Shown here: positions 35,759 through 44,929 of the stretch, in pieces
How positions within the stretch are numbered: position 1 is the stretch's first letter
How the letters are laid out: every line of letters begins with the position of its first letter
Source of the DNA: JAPOXR01 sp963664715
GTDB lineage: Bacteria > Pseudomonadota > Alphaproteobacteria > Rhodobacterales > Rhodobacteraceae
Length of the DNA stretch: 64,000 nucleotides
Assembly: GCA_963664715.2 (NCBI GenBank)
Contig: CAXXUY010000011.1
Span: forward strand, 62,001 to 126,000
Reading direction: 5' to 3'
The notes under the pieces: model-generated
Seen by the model: the letters and a program-made list of their open reading frames with translations, nothing else
What the model was told of the DNA's origin: nothing
Databases searched by the model: none
Translations under genes and position numbers: made by a program

Positions 35759-36153
35759 CGGGTATGAATGAACAGCTGCCGGCGCTCTTCCAGAGAAGGG
35801 GAAATCCTGCATGAGTGCTCACAACCAAACCCGGATGGTCCTGACCAGGCGGGCGTGCAACCCCCAGGACCGACTTTCCGGCAGTGTTCCGGTCCGGGCC
35901 CTCTCAACTTGCTGATCTGACAAGAGGATGCGCTGCAAGGATCCGGCGAGGTCTTCAATTGCATCCGACTCATGCGCCGGTTATGCCCGCATGCTCCGCT
36001 TCATGAAATTCTCCAGGAGCGGATCATGCCTTTCCAAGGGATTTCCGAAGGATCACCGCGGCTGGCCGGTGCTCCATCCGAACTCCAGGTCAGGGAGTAT
36101 CAGGGTAGACAGATTCCCGTGTGATCGGGTTTGATGGCAGGCCGGCGACGTCG
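35759..36153. other. Intergenic stretch
   Basis: About 395 bp between two convergently transcribed units (pxpC on the plus strand, ADP-ribosylglycohydrolase on the minus strand). It should hold the terminators of both, but no hairpin followed by a T-run was recognised. No gene is supported. Confidence 0.4.
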
Positions 36154-37131
36154 TCAGACCGTCAGCAATTCGTCCGCAAGCTCCATCGCATCGACTGGCC
36201 AGAATTCTTCCGGTCTGGGTTGCCTGACATCATCGTGACCAGCCCGCGGGCGGCAATTGAGCACCGTCTTCACCCATCGCTCCGGCAGGTCAGAAAAGCC
36301 ATAGACGGATCCGAGCAGCGCTCCGCAGATCGCAGCATTGGTGTCAGAATCTCCGCCCCGGCTGGCAGTGTCGACGATTGCGGACTCAAGGTCCGGTGCA
36401 TTCGTGAGCTGCCAGAGGGCGTTTTGCAGCGCCACGAGCACCCAGCCGGCCCCGGACGAAGTACGGTCGATCCAGGGGTCCTGATTTACCGCGTCGATGG
36501 CCTCGCGAAGTGTCGGATCGACATCGAGTTCGATCGCCCACGCGACAATCGTTTCGTAGAGTGCCAGGCTGCCCACTCCCTGCTCGATCGCCCTGGAGAT
36601 TGCCATGGCGTAGATGGCGTTCGCCTGCTGGCAAACGGGATTGGGGTGGGTGATCGAAGCGTCCTGCCGGGCCCACTCGGCGACATCCTCCGGATTCCTC
36701 CCGGCACCGAATATTCCGAGCGGGCTTATGCGCATCAATGCACCATTGGCCTGGCTCTGGAAACTGCGTTCGCCGCGCAGTCCGGTTCCGATCGTGTGTC
36801 CGCAGTCGAACGGACCAGAATCAAGCCATCTCCTGTAACATCTCTTGACGGTTCCGCGGTCGAACCTTTCTTCGGCGACCAGGCTGCGAGCCAGCAGAAG
36901 CGCCATTTCGGAGTCATCGGTCGGTTGGCCCGCGATGGTGTTGAACGGTCCGCCATCCGCCATGTCACGCACGCCACCCGGATATTCCAGCCTGATCTGA
37001 TCCCTGGTCTTGAATTCAACGAGACTGCCGAGAGCGTCACCGCACAGTTGTCCGAGCATACACCCCCTGGCCCGGGAACGCTGCCACGGCCTGTCACATG
37101 ACCGGCGCATTTCGCCAGATTCGTCACTCAT
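36154..37131 (-). CDS. ADP-ribosylglycohydrolase (DraG/ARH3 family)
   Basis: 325 residues from the ATG at 37131, chosen because GGAGGGG lies upstream; an ATG-type start at 37197 is possible. The fold starts GCMLGQLCGDALGSLVEF. The Mg-binding motifs of the family are both present: QPTDDSEMALLLARSL near 70 and SRGGDSDTNAAICGALLGS near 270. Members remove ADP-ribose from proteins or split O-acetyl-ADP-ribose. The gene lies just downstream of a sirtuin gene on the same strand, and sirtuins produce O-acetyl-ADP-ribose. That makes the sirtuin product a plausible substrate. Confidence 0.88.
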   Translation of the reverse strand: MSDESGEMRRSCDRPWQRSRARGCMLGQLCGDALGSLVEFKTRDQIRLEYPGGVRDMADGGPFNTIAGQPTDDSEMALLLARSLVAEERFDRGTVKRCYRRWLDSGPFDCGHTIGTGLRGERSFQSQANGALMRISPLGIFGAGRNPEDVAEWARQDASITHPNPVCQQANAIYAMAISRAIEQGVGSLALYETIVAWAIELDVDPTLREAIDAVNQDPWIDRTSSGAGWVLVALQNALWQLTNAPDLESAIVDTASRGGDSDTNAAICGALLGSVYGFSDLPERWVKTVLNCRPRAGHDDVRQPRPEEFWPVDAMELADELLTV

Positions 37132-37239
37132 TCTACAATCCCCTCCGCCGGCTGGGCCAATATCTGCCGTCAACGCTTGGATTCGAGTTCCGGCCAAGAC
37201 CTGGCCGACAGAGGCCAGACTGGCAAGATGGCGTCCATC

Positions 37240-37953
37240 TCAGTTCCCGTCAACAAGACTGTTGACCCATTCGGTTACGGTAGCGGTCGCCGGACCCAGC
37301 CGCACTTCGTCGAAATAGGGCGAGATGTCAGACCGCTCAAGGTTGAATTCAAGTGTCCTGCCGCCGGAGGCGGCAACCACCTGCACGAACCCTGCTGCAG
37401 GGTAGACTTGTCCCGATGTCCCTATCGCCACGAAGTGATCGGCCCTGCCAAGAAGTTCATCGATTTGATCAAGATGATAGGGAACCTCGCCGAACCACAC
37501 GACATCGGGCCTTGTTTCCTTGCTGTCGCAGTGCAGACAGCGGTCGCCTGGCTGCATGACCAGTGGCGCATCCCATCTCGAGGAACACCGGTTGCACATC
37601 GCCCGGGATATTTCGCCATGCATGTGAATCACGTTGCGGCTGCCTGCCCGTTCGTGGAGGTTGTCGATGTTCTGCGTCACAATTGCGACCCGGCCGTCCA
37701 TTTCCCGTTCCAGCCGGGCAAGTGCCCGGTGCGCTGCGTTCGGTTGCGCTGCGTGCATGTTGCCCCGGCGCATATTGTAGAATTCGTGGACCTTTCCCGG
37801 ATCCCTGGCAAAGCCCTCGGGTGTCGCCACTTCGGCAAGGTCGTGGCTGGACCAGAAACCTCCCGCATCCCGGAAGGTGCCAAGGCCGCTCTCGGCTGAA
37901 ATTCCCGCTCCGGTCAGGACCACGATACGCATTTTCGCAACATTCCAGACCAT
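37240..37953 (-). CDS. cobB: NAD-dependent protein deacylase (sirtuin, Sir2/CobB family)
   Basis: 237 residues. The NAD-binding GAGISAESGLGTFRDAGGFW spans 15-34, TQNIDNLHERAG starts at 93, the catalytic histidine is H112 in MHGE, and the zinc ligands are C120, C123, C139 and C142. NAD-binding motifs near the C-terminus include GTSGQVYPAAGF. It removes acyl groups from lysines, forming O-acyl-ADP-ribose and nicotinamide. Its ATG overlaps the stop of the acyl-CoA dehydrogenase gene (TGATG). M8 is an alternative start. Co-expression with an acyl-CoA enzyme suggests control of protein acylation during acyl-CoA metabolism. Confidence 0.92.
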   Translation of the reverse strand: MVWNVAKMRIVVLTGAGISAESGLGTFRDAGGFWSSHDLAEVATPEGFARDPGKVHEFYNMRRGNMHAAQPNAAHRALARLEREMDGRVAIVTQNIDNLHERAGSRNVIHMHGEISRAMCNRCSSRWDAPLVMQPGDRCLHCDSKETRPDVVWFGEVPYHLDQIDELLGRADHFVAIGTSGQVYPAAGFVQVVAASGGRTLEFNLERSDISPYFDEVRLGPATATVTEWVNSLVDGN

Positions 37954-39605
37954 CAGTTGCTTTCACGCTGGAGGATTCGCCGGGCGATGACATTTGCCTG
38001 GATTTCAGCCGCACCTTCGAAAATGCTGAGGATTCGCGAGTCGCACAGTATCCGGCTCGCCGGACTCTCCACCGCAAACCCGTTGCCTCCATGTATCTGC
38101 ACGCAGTTGTCCGCCGCTGCCCAGGCCACCCGCGCCGCGAGCAGTTTCGCCATGCCGGCCTCCAGGTCGCAACGCCGCCCAAGGTCCTTCTGGCGGGCGG
38201 CAAAGTAAGCCAACTGCCGGCAAAGCATGATTTCAACCGCCATCATGGTCAGTTTGGAGCGAACGCGCGGGAATGACGCCAGGCTTCTTCCGAATTGCTG
38301 TCTTTCAACGGCATAGGCAAGCCCGGTCTCCAGGGCCGATTGCGCCACGCCGACCGCACGGGCAGCGGTCTGAATCCTGGCGGATTCGAAGGTCTCCATG
38401 AGTTGCCTGAAGCCCTGCCCCTTCCGGCCGCCAAGGAGACTCCCTTCATCCACCTCGAGCCCGTCAAATCCGACCTCGTATTCCTTCATGCCCCGATAAC
38501 CGATCACCGGAATTTCCGTCCCGGTAATTGCCGAGTCGGGAAAGGGATCCATGCCGGATCCAGGTGACTTTTCCACGATGAACATCGAGAGCCCGCGATA
38601 GTCGGAGGAATCCCGGTCTGTACGGGCCAGCAAGGTCATGACATTCGCGCGGCTGGCATGGGTTATCCAGGTCTTGTTCCCGGTAATTCGGTATCCGCCT
38701 GCAACCGGAACTGCCCTTGTCTGCAATCCCCCGAGATCCGAACCGCTGCCTGGCTCCGTGAACACCGCGGTCGGAATGAGAGACCCGGCAGCAATTCCCG
38801 GTAGCCAGCGTCCCTTCTGTTCCTCGGTTCCGCCACAGGCTACAAGTTCGGCGGCGATCTCGGAACGGGTCGCCAGCGACCCCACACCGAGATACCCCCG
38901 GGACAGCTCCTCCGACACCACGCACATCACCGTCTTGGACATGCCGGATCCACCGTACTCCTCCGAAACCGTCAGTCCGAAGATTCCCATATCGGAAAGT
39001 TCCGATACGAGTTCCATCGGTATCAGCGTATCGCCGACATGCCACTCATGTGCGAATGGAACGACCTTCGTGTCGGTAAATCTCCTTAACTGATCCCTGA
39101 TCGCGTCGGTTTCGTCGTCGTGTCCGGTATCCCCGAAACTCGGCGATCCAGTCCGGGCAAGCATCAGGTCCAGCAATCGGGACCGGGCGGCTTCGTCATT
39201 TCCTTCTGCCTCGAATTCGGCGAGTGGTCCGTCGAGGTAGGCCGTTCGCAGGTCGGTATCCAGATTCAGGTCATTCAACCTGGCAACCTCGCCCTGGCTC
39301 ATCGGAATTCCGCCGAATATCTGTGCGACATACTCGCCGAAGGCTATGCGCAGGATCAACTGCTCGGTTTCGCCGAACCTGCCCTCCTTTCCAAGTCTGC
39401 CGGCCCAGCCTGCCAGTTGCCGCAGGGACTCCACATAGGTGGCAAGCCAGGCAAGGGAATGTGCGCCGTACTGGGAAGCATCCAGTGCAGCCGTTGACAG
39501 TTCGCCATCGGAAATGACCCGGCTTCGAAATCCCGCTATCGCTTCCTGCAGCAGTTGTTCCAGCCCCGCTACGCTGGTCCTGGCCTTCGAAACTACGTCC
39601 TTCAT
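37953..39605 (-). CDS. mcd: Acyl-CoA dehydrogenase, probably (2S)-methylsuccinyl-CoA dehydrogenase
   Basis: 550 residues. About 140 N-terminal helical residues precede the acyl-CoA dehydrogenase domain, as in Mcd of the ethylmalonyl-CoA pathway and unlike ordinary 380-residue enzymes. Domain landmarks are LTVSEEYGGSGMSKTVMCVV, TAVFTEPGSGSDLGGLQTRA, NKTWITHASRANVMTLLART and QIHGGNGFAVESPASRIL. Mcd oxidises methylsuccinyl-CoA to mesaconyl-CoA using FAD. The assignment rests on length and general pattern; another long acyl-CoA dehydrogenase is the alternative. It heads an apparent operon with the sirtuin and the ADP-ribosylglycohydrolase. Confidence 0.75.
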   Translation of the reverse strand: MKDVVSKARTSVAGLEQLLQEAIAGFRSRVISDGELSTAALDASQYGAHSLAWLATYVESLRQLAGWAGRLGKEGRFGETEQLILRIAFGEYVAQIFGGIPMSQGEVARLNDLNLDTDLRTAYLDGPLAEFEAEGNDEAARSRLLDLMLARTGSPSFGDTGHDDETDAIRDQLRRFTDTKVVPFAHEWHVGDTLIPMELVSELSDMGIFGLTVSEEYGGSGMSKTVMCVVSEELSRGYLGVGSLATRSEIAAELVACGGTEEQKGRWLPGIAAGSLIPTAVFTEPGSGSDLGGLQTRAVPVAGGYRITGNKTWITHASRANVMTLLARTDRDSSDYRGLSMFIVEKSPGSGMDPFPDSAITGTEIPVIGYRGMKEYEVGFDGLEVDEGSLLGGRKGQGFRQLMETFESARIQTAARAVGVAQSALETGLAYAVERQQFGRSLASFPRVRSKLTMMAVEIMLCRQLAYFAARQKDLGRRCDLEAGMAKLLAARVAWAAADNCVQIHGGNGFAVESPASRILCDSRILSIFEGAAEIQANVIARRILQRESN

Positions 39606-39696
39606 TCAGGCATCACCCGAGTTCACGGTTGAGACCTGCCGATCTTCGCATTGAACCGCGTCATGATCGAGGCTGGGGACTGCGCAGTTCAAGGCT

Positions 39697-41298
39697 TCAC
39701 CTGCAACCTATCGCCGAACACATCACTTCGTCGTCGACCGAGTTCATGAACCTCTCGAAGTTGCCTGCGAACATCTCGACGAGCCTGTCGGCGGCCAGGT
39801 CGTAACGGCTGCCATGTTCCCACGTTCGCCTTGGTTCAAGAAGGTGGCGAGGCACGCCCGGTACCTTCAGGGGAACCTCGAAGCCAAAGTTCCGGTCTCG
39901 CTTGAACGGAACCTGGGCAAGCGTGCCGTTAAGGGCTGCATTAAGCAACGTCCTGGTGACCAGGATGGGCATTCTGCTGCCTTCGCCGTATCCCCCGCCG
40001 GTCCAGCCGGTATTGACGAGCCAGCAGGATGCACCCGATGACCTGATCCTGCTTCGGAGCAGGTTGCCGTAGACTTCAGGCCGCAAGGGCAGGAACGGGC
40101 TTCCAAAGCACGTCGAGAACACCGGTTCGGGCTCCTTCACCCCCTGTTCGGTACCGGCGACCTTTGCCGTGAATCCTGAAAGGAAGTGGTACATTGCCTG
40201 CGGCGGGCTCAACCGCGCAATCGGTGGCAGAACCCCGAATGCGTCGCAGGTCAGCATGAAAATGTTCCTGGGATGCCCGGCCATTCCTGTCCTGGAAGCA
40301 CCCGGGATGTACTCCAGCGGGTAAGCGCAACGGGTATTCTCCGTCAGGCTCGTATCGGCAAAATCAAGTTCTCTTGTTGAAGGATCGAATGCCACATTTT
40401 CCAGTACGGTCCCGAATCTGGCCGTGGCTGCATGGATTTCAGGCTCAGCCTCGGCGTTGAGTTTCACTGTCTTCGCGTAGCATCCGCCTTCGATGTTGAA
40501 TATGCCGTCATCCGACCAACCATGTTCATCGTCGCCAATCAGGACACGCCGCCGGTCCGAGGACAGGGTCGTCTTTCCCGTGCCCGAAAGCCCGAAGAAA
40601 ATCGCCGAATCGTCCGGATCATCCCTTGCATGGTTCGCCGAGCAGTGCATGGAAAGCACGCCCCGTTCAGGAAGAAGGCTGTTCAGGAACGAGAACACGG
40701 ATTTCTTGATCTCGCCGGCATAGGCCGTACCGCCGATCAGTACGATGCGACGCTCGATATCGATGGCAACAACTGTTTCCGACCGGCAACCATGCAAGTG
40801 AGGGCTGGCCCTGAATGACGGGGCGCACAGGATTGTCAGGTCAGGCAGGAACCCGTCCAGTTCGACCCGTTCGGGACGCCGCAGCAGGTGCCTGATGAAG
40901 AGTGCATGCCAGGCCAGTTCGGTTATGACCCGGACATTGATCCCGTAGCTGGGGTCTGCCCCGGCGCGAAGGTCCTGCAAATGAACCTTGCGGTTCCCGA
41001 CATGCTCCCACATGTCTTTCTGCAGACGGTCAAATGCGTCGACCGGCAATTCAATGTTCGCGTCCCATCCGATCCTGTCCCGGATCCCGGGGCTGCCAAC
41101 TATGAACTTGTCCTTCGGGGATCTTCCGGTGTGAATCCCCGTCATCACCAGCAGCGAGCCGCCGTGGCCGACAGTGCCTTCGTCACCTGCAATCGAATGC
41201 TGAACGAGTTCTGCAACAGACGCATTTGTCGTCGCCGGGATCCCCGGAACCGTCGAGGACAATGCTGCCTGATCTTGCTGTTGTCCGGTGGGTGTCAT
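39697..41298 (-). CDS. pckA: Phosphoenolpyruvate carboxykinase (ATP)
   Basis: 533 residues, the usual size of the ATP-type enzyme. It has the P-loop GLSGTGKTTLSSD near 245, the metal-binding DDEHGWSDDGIFNIEGGCYAK segment that follows, and RSPKDKFIV and GGTAYAGEIKKSVF in the expected places. It converts oxaloacetate to phosphoenolpyruvate in gluconeogenesis. It is transcribed alone. The neighbouring mcd-like gene feeds C4 intermediates of acetyl-CoA assimilation, for which this enzyme is the exit to sugars. Confidence 0.96.
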   Translation of the reverse strand: MTPTGQQQDQAALSSTVPGIPATTNASVAELVQHSIAGDEGTVGHGGSLLVMTGIHTGRSPKDKFIVGSPGIRDRIGWDANIELPVDAFDRLQKDMWEHVGNRKVHLQDLRAGADPSYGINVRVITELAWHALFIRHLLRRPERVELDGFLPDLTILCAPSFRASPHLHGCRSETVVAIDIERRIVLIGGTAYAGEIKKSVFSFLNSLLPERGVLSMHCSANHARDDPDDSAIFFGLSGTGKTTLSSDRRRVLIGDDEHGWSDDGIFNIEGGCYAKTVKLNAEAEPEIHAATARFGTVLENVAFDPSTRELDFADTSLTENTRCAYPLEYIPGASRTGMAGHPRNIFMLTCDAFGVLPPIARLSPPQAMYHFLSGFTAKVAGTEQGVKEPEPVFSTCFGSPFLPLRPEVYGNLLRSRIRSSGASCWLVNTGWTGGGYGEGSRMPILVTRTLLNAALNGTLAQVPFKRDRNFGFEVPLKVPGVPRHLLEPRRTWEHGSRYDLAADRLVEMFAGNFERFMNSVDDEVMCSAIGCR

Positions 41299-41405
41299 GA
41301 CGTTCCTGCTTTCTGACGGTTACAGTCACTACCACTACAGGGCCTTGATACGAATGTTGAAATCGTAGCCGACCATTGTTTCTCCGGAATGGGACTTCTT
41401 CAATT

Positions 41406-42107
41406 TCACCTTGTCCAGCTTGCGCGCCGCGTCAGCCTGACTGTCGCCAGCCGGAACGGAATCAGCGCGATCAACGAAATCGTCAGCTTCACGAAAAGAT
41501 CTGCGACCGCGAGGCTAATCCAGAACGGAGCAACCGGTCCGATACCCAGCACAGGAACTCCTTCATTCGCCCAGGAAACATCATTTGCAGGTTCAAGAAA
41601 CGTAAAGGCGGCCGAAAACGCAATTCCGAAGAACAGTGCCGTGTCGACGACAGACCCGACAACCGTCGAAACCAGTGGTGCTCTCCACCAGCGTCCCTTG
41701 CGCAGCATGTCGAACAATGTGACATCCAGCAGTTGGGCCACCAGAAATGCCGTGCCCGAACCTATGGCAATTCTAAACGTGACGAGCGGACCAAACTCGT
41801 TCTCGATCATGGATCCTGCCAGCGAGCAGACTATCCCGATGCAGAATCCGGCAAGAACGACGCGCCGGGCGCGGGCGGGACCGGCGACCCGGTTGATCAC
41901 GTCGGTCACAAGAAACGCGAACGGATAGACAAATGCGCCGTAGGTAAGCCAGTCACCGTAGAGAAACTGGACCAGCACATTCGAGGCAACGACGATGAGC
42001 GCCATCGCCGCGATCCCGAAAGCAGACACCTGTATAAGGCTTATCTTCTGTCCATGCTCTCGCATGACTGGCCTCCAACCATTGAGTGCGGCGGCCGGCG
42101 CCGACAA
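41406..42107 (-). CDS. yhhQ: VUT/YhhQ-family transporter (queuosine-precursor type)
   Basis: 233 residues with five to six membrane segments. The family pattern is recognisable: AFGIAAMALIVVASNVLV, TYGAFVYPFAFLVTDVINRVAG and VAQLLDVTLFDMLRKGRWWRAP, the last holding the conserved Q-L-x-D-V-x-x-F segment. YhhQ imports queuosine precursors across the inner membrane; some relatives carry other vitamins. The start at 42107 gives a proline-rich lead; MREHGQK at 42065 may be the true start. No queuosine biosynthesis gene is adjacent. Confidence 0.82.
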   Translation of the reverse strand: MSAPAAALNGWRPVMREHGQKISLIQVSAFGIAAMALIVVASNVLVQFLYGDWLTYGAFVYPFAFLVTDVINRVAGPARARRVVLAGFCIGIVCSLAGSMIENEFGPLVTFRIAIGSGTAFLVAQLLDVTLFDMLRKGRWWRAPLVSTVVGSVVDTALFFGIAFSAAFTFLEPANDVSWANEGVPVLGIGPVAPFWISLAVADLFVKLTISLIALIPFRLATVRLTRRASWTR

Positions 42108-42328
42108 GCTGTTCTCCTCCCGGTCAGAATCCCTCTATCGCCGCATGTCTTGACAAGCAACCGGGCGCAGGCGGACCTGCGGCAAAACATCGTTACTTCG
42201 AGTGAAAGCAGTATTTCCGGATCGGCTTCCGGTCGGTGTGGTCAAGACTTCGGCAAGCGGCGCGTCTGCCTCTCCGTGCAGGCGGCAAGCCGATCCAACT
42301 GACAGAAAAATATTGCATCAATGCAGGA

Positions 42329-43513
42329 TCAGACCCCGACAGCAATCAATGCGTCCGCAAACATCGGGACCTTTTTGCTGCCAAGTCCGGCAACGTTTAC
42401 CCGGCCGTCGCCCACAACGTAGATGCCGTACTCGCTTCTGAGCGTGTCCACTTGTGCAGGAGTGGCGCCAAGCAGCGAGAACATCCCCCGATGTTCCGCG
42501 ATGAAGCCAAACCGATCCGACCCTGCGCGTTTGCGCAACTCCGAAGCGAGCTGGTATCGGGTAACACGCAGGTTGTCCCTGACTTCCGCAAGCTCAGCCT
42601 CCCACTCCGATCGCAATTCGCCATCCCGCAGTATCATTGTCACCAGGCGCGAGCCGTGGTCGGGCGGAAAGGAAAAGTTCTGCCGGTTCAGATGCGTCAG
42701 GGTCTCCTGGACGGACTTGGTGACCGAAGACCGCTCCGCCATGACCATCAAGACCCCGGTGCGCTCCCGGTAGATTCCGAAGTTCTTGGAGCAACTTGCA
42801 GCCACCACCATTTCCGGCATGCGGGACGCAAGCATTCGCACGGCTGCCGCATCCTCGTCGATTCCGTCCCCAAATCCCTGGTAGGCAATGTCGACCAACG
42901 GCACCGCCCCCTTTTCGATCAACAGATCGGCCAGTTCAGTCCATTGCCCGCTGTCCAGATCAGCGCCTGTCGGGTTGTGGCAGCAACCGTGAACGATGAC
43001 CACGTCGCCGCTGCTGACCGCCGACAAGTCCTCCCGCATGCTGTCAAAATCGACCGTCCGGTTCTCCGGATCAAAATACCGGTAGAGGCCGACCGGAAAT
43101 CCGAGGTGAGTGGCCATCGACACGTGGTTGGGCCAGGACGGGTTCGAAATCCAGACATTCACCGAAGGCGATCCTTCCTTTACCAGTTCCAGGGCCTGGT
43201 GAATTGCACCGGTTCCTCCGGGAGTTGACGCTGTTGCTATGCGGTCGAGCGAAGCATTCCGGCCGAGAACCAGTTTCGTCATTGCATTCCGAAATTCCGG
43301 CTCTCCCGCAATTCCCGTATAGGTCTTGCTGGCCTCGGTGTCCCACAGCCGCTTCTCCGCAGATTTCACTGCCCTCATGACGGGAGTAATGCCCGATTGG
43401 TCGCGGTAAACCCCGACTCCGAGGTCGAGTTTCTGTTCGCGAGGATCTTCCCTGAATTCCTGGATGAGCTTGATGATCTTGTCCGGTTGCCTTTCGGGAA
43501 GTGAGTTCAGCAT
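42329..43513 (-). CDS. Aromatic/aspartate aminotransferase (class I, TyrB-like)
   Basis: 394 residues, class I PLP aminotransferase of the AspC/TyrB subgroup: LDLGVGVYRDQSGITPVM, TYTGIAGEPEF, HGCCHNPTGADLDSGQW, the PLP lysine in ASCSKNFGIYRERTGVL, and MFSLLGATPAQVDTLRSEYG. It exchanges amino groups of aspartate, aromatic amino acids and, in some members, cysteine. The gene sits in a co-directional set with a GNAT enzyme and a 3-mercaptopyruvate sulfurtransferase. Transamination of cysteine yields 3-mercaptopyruvate, the substrate of that neighbour, so cysteine is a likely physiological substrate. Confidence 0.88.
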   Translation of the reverse strand: MLNSLPERQPDKIIKLIQEFREDPREQKLDLGVGVYRDQSGITPVMRAVKSAEKRLWDTEASKTYTGIAGEPEFRNAMTKLVLGRNASLDRIATASTPGGTGAIHQALELVKEGSPSVNVWISNPSWPNHVSMATHLGFPVGLYRYFDPENRTVDFDSMREDLSAVSSGDVVIVHGCCHNPTGADLDSGQWTELADLLIEKGAVPLVDIAYQGFGDGIDEDAAAVRMLASRMPEMVVAASCSKNFGIYRERTGVLMVMAERSSVTKSVQETLTHLNRQNFSFPPDHGSRLVTMILRDGELRSEWEAELAEVRDNLRVTRYQLASELRKRAGSDRFGFIAEHRGMFSLLGATPAQVDTLRSEYGIYVVGDGRVNVAGLGSKKVPMFADALIAVGV

Positions 43514-43523
43514 GTCTTTTCCT

Positions 43524-44102
43524 TCAGTGACGGGGGAATTTCAGTGCGCGTTTCAGAACGCGCGATCGTGTTTCGGACCGAACGGGCTTGAAGCCTCGAC
43601 TGACATATAGCTGCATAGCTGCCGGATGATCCAGAGTGCAGGTGTTGACGGTTATCCTTGAAACGCCCGGAAAACTCCAGCCTCTCGAAACGGCGTCATC
43701 AAGGAGCCTGCCTCCCAACCCTCGCCCGATTGCCTGTTCAACGAGTCCGAAATAGGCAATGTCGCAGAGGGTCGGCGTCCGGAGATCGAGCAGGTAAAAC
43801 CCCTGTGGCCAACCTGAGCGAACCATCGTGAAGAGCCGTGTATCCGGGCTGTCCAGCAATGCATCGGCCTGCTCGGGATCGACCTCATGCATGTCGTCCC
43901 ACGCATAGTCTTTTCCAACAGCGTCATACAATGCAAAGAACAACCACTGCGGAAACCCGATAGCCTCGACGAAGGTGACTTCCTCTCCTTCGGGTTTCGG
44001 AACCCGCGGCCGAATTTGACCCGAGTCCAGTTCAAGCCAGGTGACCTGGTAATCGACCCGGTCCCCCGCCGCCAAACCCGCTACCCGGATTCGACCGGCC
44101 AT
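43524..44102 (-). CDS. GNAT-family N-acetyltransferase
   Basis: 192 residues from the ATG at 44102 (an upstream start at 44126 overlaps the sulfurtransferase gene more deeply). Acetyl-CoA-binding motif A is GLVEQAIGRGLGGRLLDDAV (about 130-150), followed by ITVNTCTLDHPAAMQLYVSRGF, the usual C-terminal pattern with N/D-H-P-x-A-x-x-L-Y-x-x-x-G-F. The acceptor is unknown. It lies between the sulfurtransferase and aminotransferase genes on the same strand, with an 11-bp gap to the latter, so it is probably part of the same operon. Confidence 0.82.
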   Translation of the reverse strand: MAGRIRVAGLAAGDRVDYQVTWLELDSGQIRPRVPKPEGEEVTFVEAIGFPQWLFFALYDAVGKDYAWDDMHEVDPEQADALLDSPDTRLFTMVRSGWPQGFYLLDLRTPTLCDIAYFGLVEQAIGRGLGGRLLDDAVSRGWSFPGVSRITVNTCTLDHPAAMQLYVSRGFKPVRSETRSRVLKRALKFPRH

Positions 44103-44929
44103 TTGCCCCTGCCCCACTCGGCCCATGAACCGTCATAGACACGGTGATCGCGATGACCGAGCACTTCAAGCGCAAGATCGATCATCGATGCAGTCACGCC
44201 CGAACCGCATGACGAAATCACCGGCCTGTTCACATCGATCCCGGCATCTTCGAATACGTCAGCAATTTCTCCGGGCGACTTGAAGGTCTGGTCTTCGTTC
44301 AGAAGGCTGTCAAACGGGATGTTGGTCGAACCCGGGATATGCCCTGCTGCCAGGCCCGGCCGCGGTTCCGGAGATGCCCCCTTGAACCTTGGTGCAGGCC
44401 GCGCGTCGACTATCTGGGCCTTGCCGCTGGCCGTCGCCGACAGCACGGTTTCCGCGTCGCAAACCAGGTGGCCCTGCACGCGGGCCGTCATGTGCCGAGG
44501 ACCCGTGACTGGAGGATGGTTGTCGACAGCGTGGCCATCTCGTTTCCATTTTGGCAATCCGCCATCCAACACCGCGATGTCGAAGTGTCCCATATGCCTG
44601 AACAGCCACCACACCCTTGCCGCAGAGAACAATCCGGCACCGTCATAGACGACAACCTGGTGACCGTCGCCGATTCCCATCTCGCGCATCCTTGACATGA
44701 ATTTCTCGGGTGGTGGAACCATGTGGGGCAGGCCACACTCGGTATCGGCAATTTCGTCAATGTCGAAGAAGCGTGCGCCGGGAATATGTTCCTTGCGGTA
44801 CTCGTCCAGACCATTCCTGCCCGCGTCGGGCAGGTGCCAAGAGCCGTCGATCATTCTCAAATCCGGATCTGCCAGATGTTCTGACAGCCAATTCGTCGAC
44901 ACCAGTGTCCTGGGATCCCGGTACTCCAT
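44081..44929 (-). CDS. sseA: 3-mercaptopyruvate sulfurtransferase
   Basis: 282 residues from the ATG at 44929 (MEYRDPRTLVSTNWLSEHL). A longer frame reaches 45070, but its extra residues do not resemble the family. There are two rhodanese domains: an inactive N-terminal one (about 1-140, YDGAGLFSAARVWWLFRHMG) and a catalytic one (150-280) with the active-site loop CGSGVTA at 241-247. C241 takes up the sulfur. The CGSG[VT]TA loop marks mercaptopyruvate sulfurtransferase rather than thiosulfate rhodanese. First gene of the set with the GNAT and aminotransferase genes. Confidence 0.92.
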   Translation of the reverse strand: MEYRDPRTLVSTNWLSEHLADPDLRMIDGSWHLPDAGRNGLDEYRKEHIPGARFFDIDEIADTECGLPHMVPPPEKFMSRMREMGIGDGHQVVVYDGAGLFSAARVWWLFRHMGHFDIAVLDGGLPKWKRDGHAVDNHPPVTGPRHMTARVQGHLVCDAETVLSATASGKAQIVDARPAPRFKGASPEPRPGLAAGHIPGSTNIPFDSLLNEDQTFKSPGEIADVFEDAGIDVNRPVISSCGSGVTASMIDLALEVLGHRDHRVYDGSWAEWGRGKWPVESG

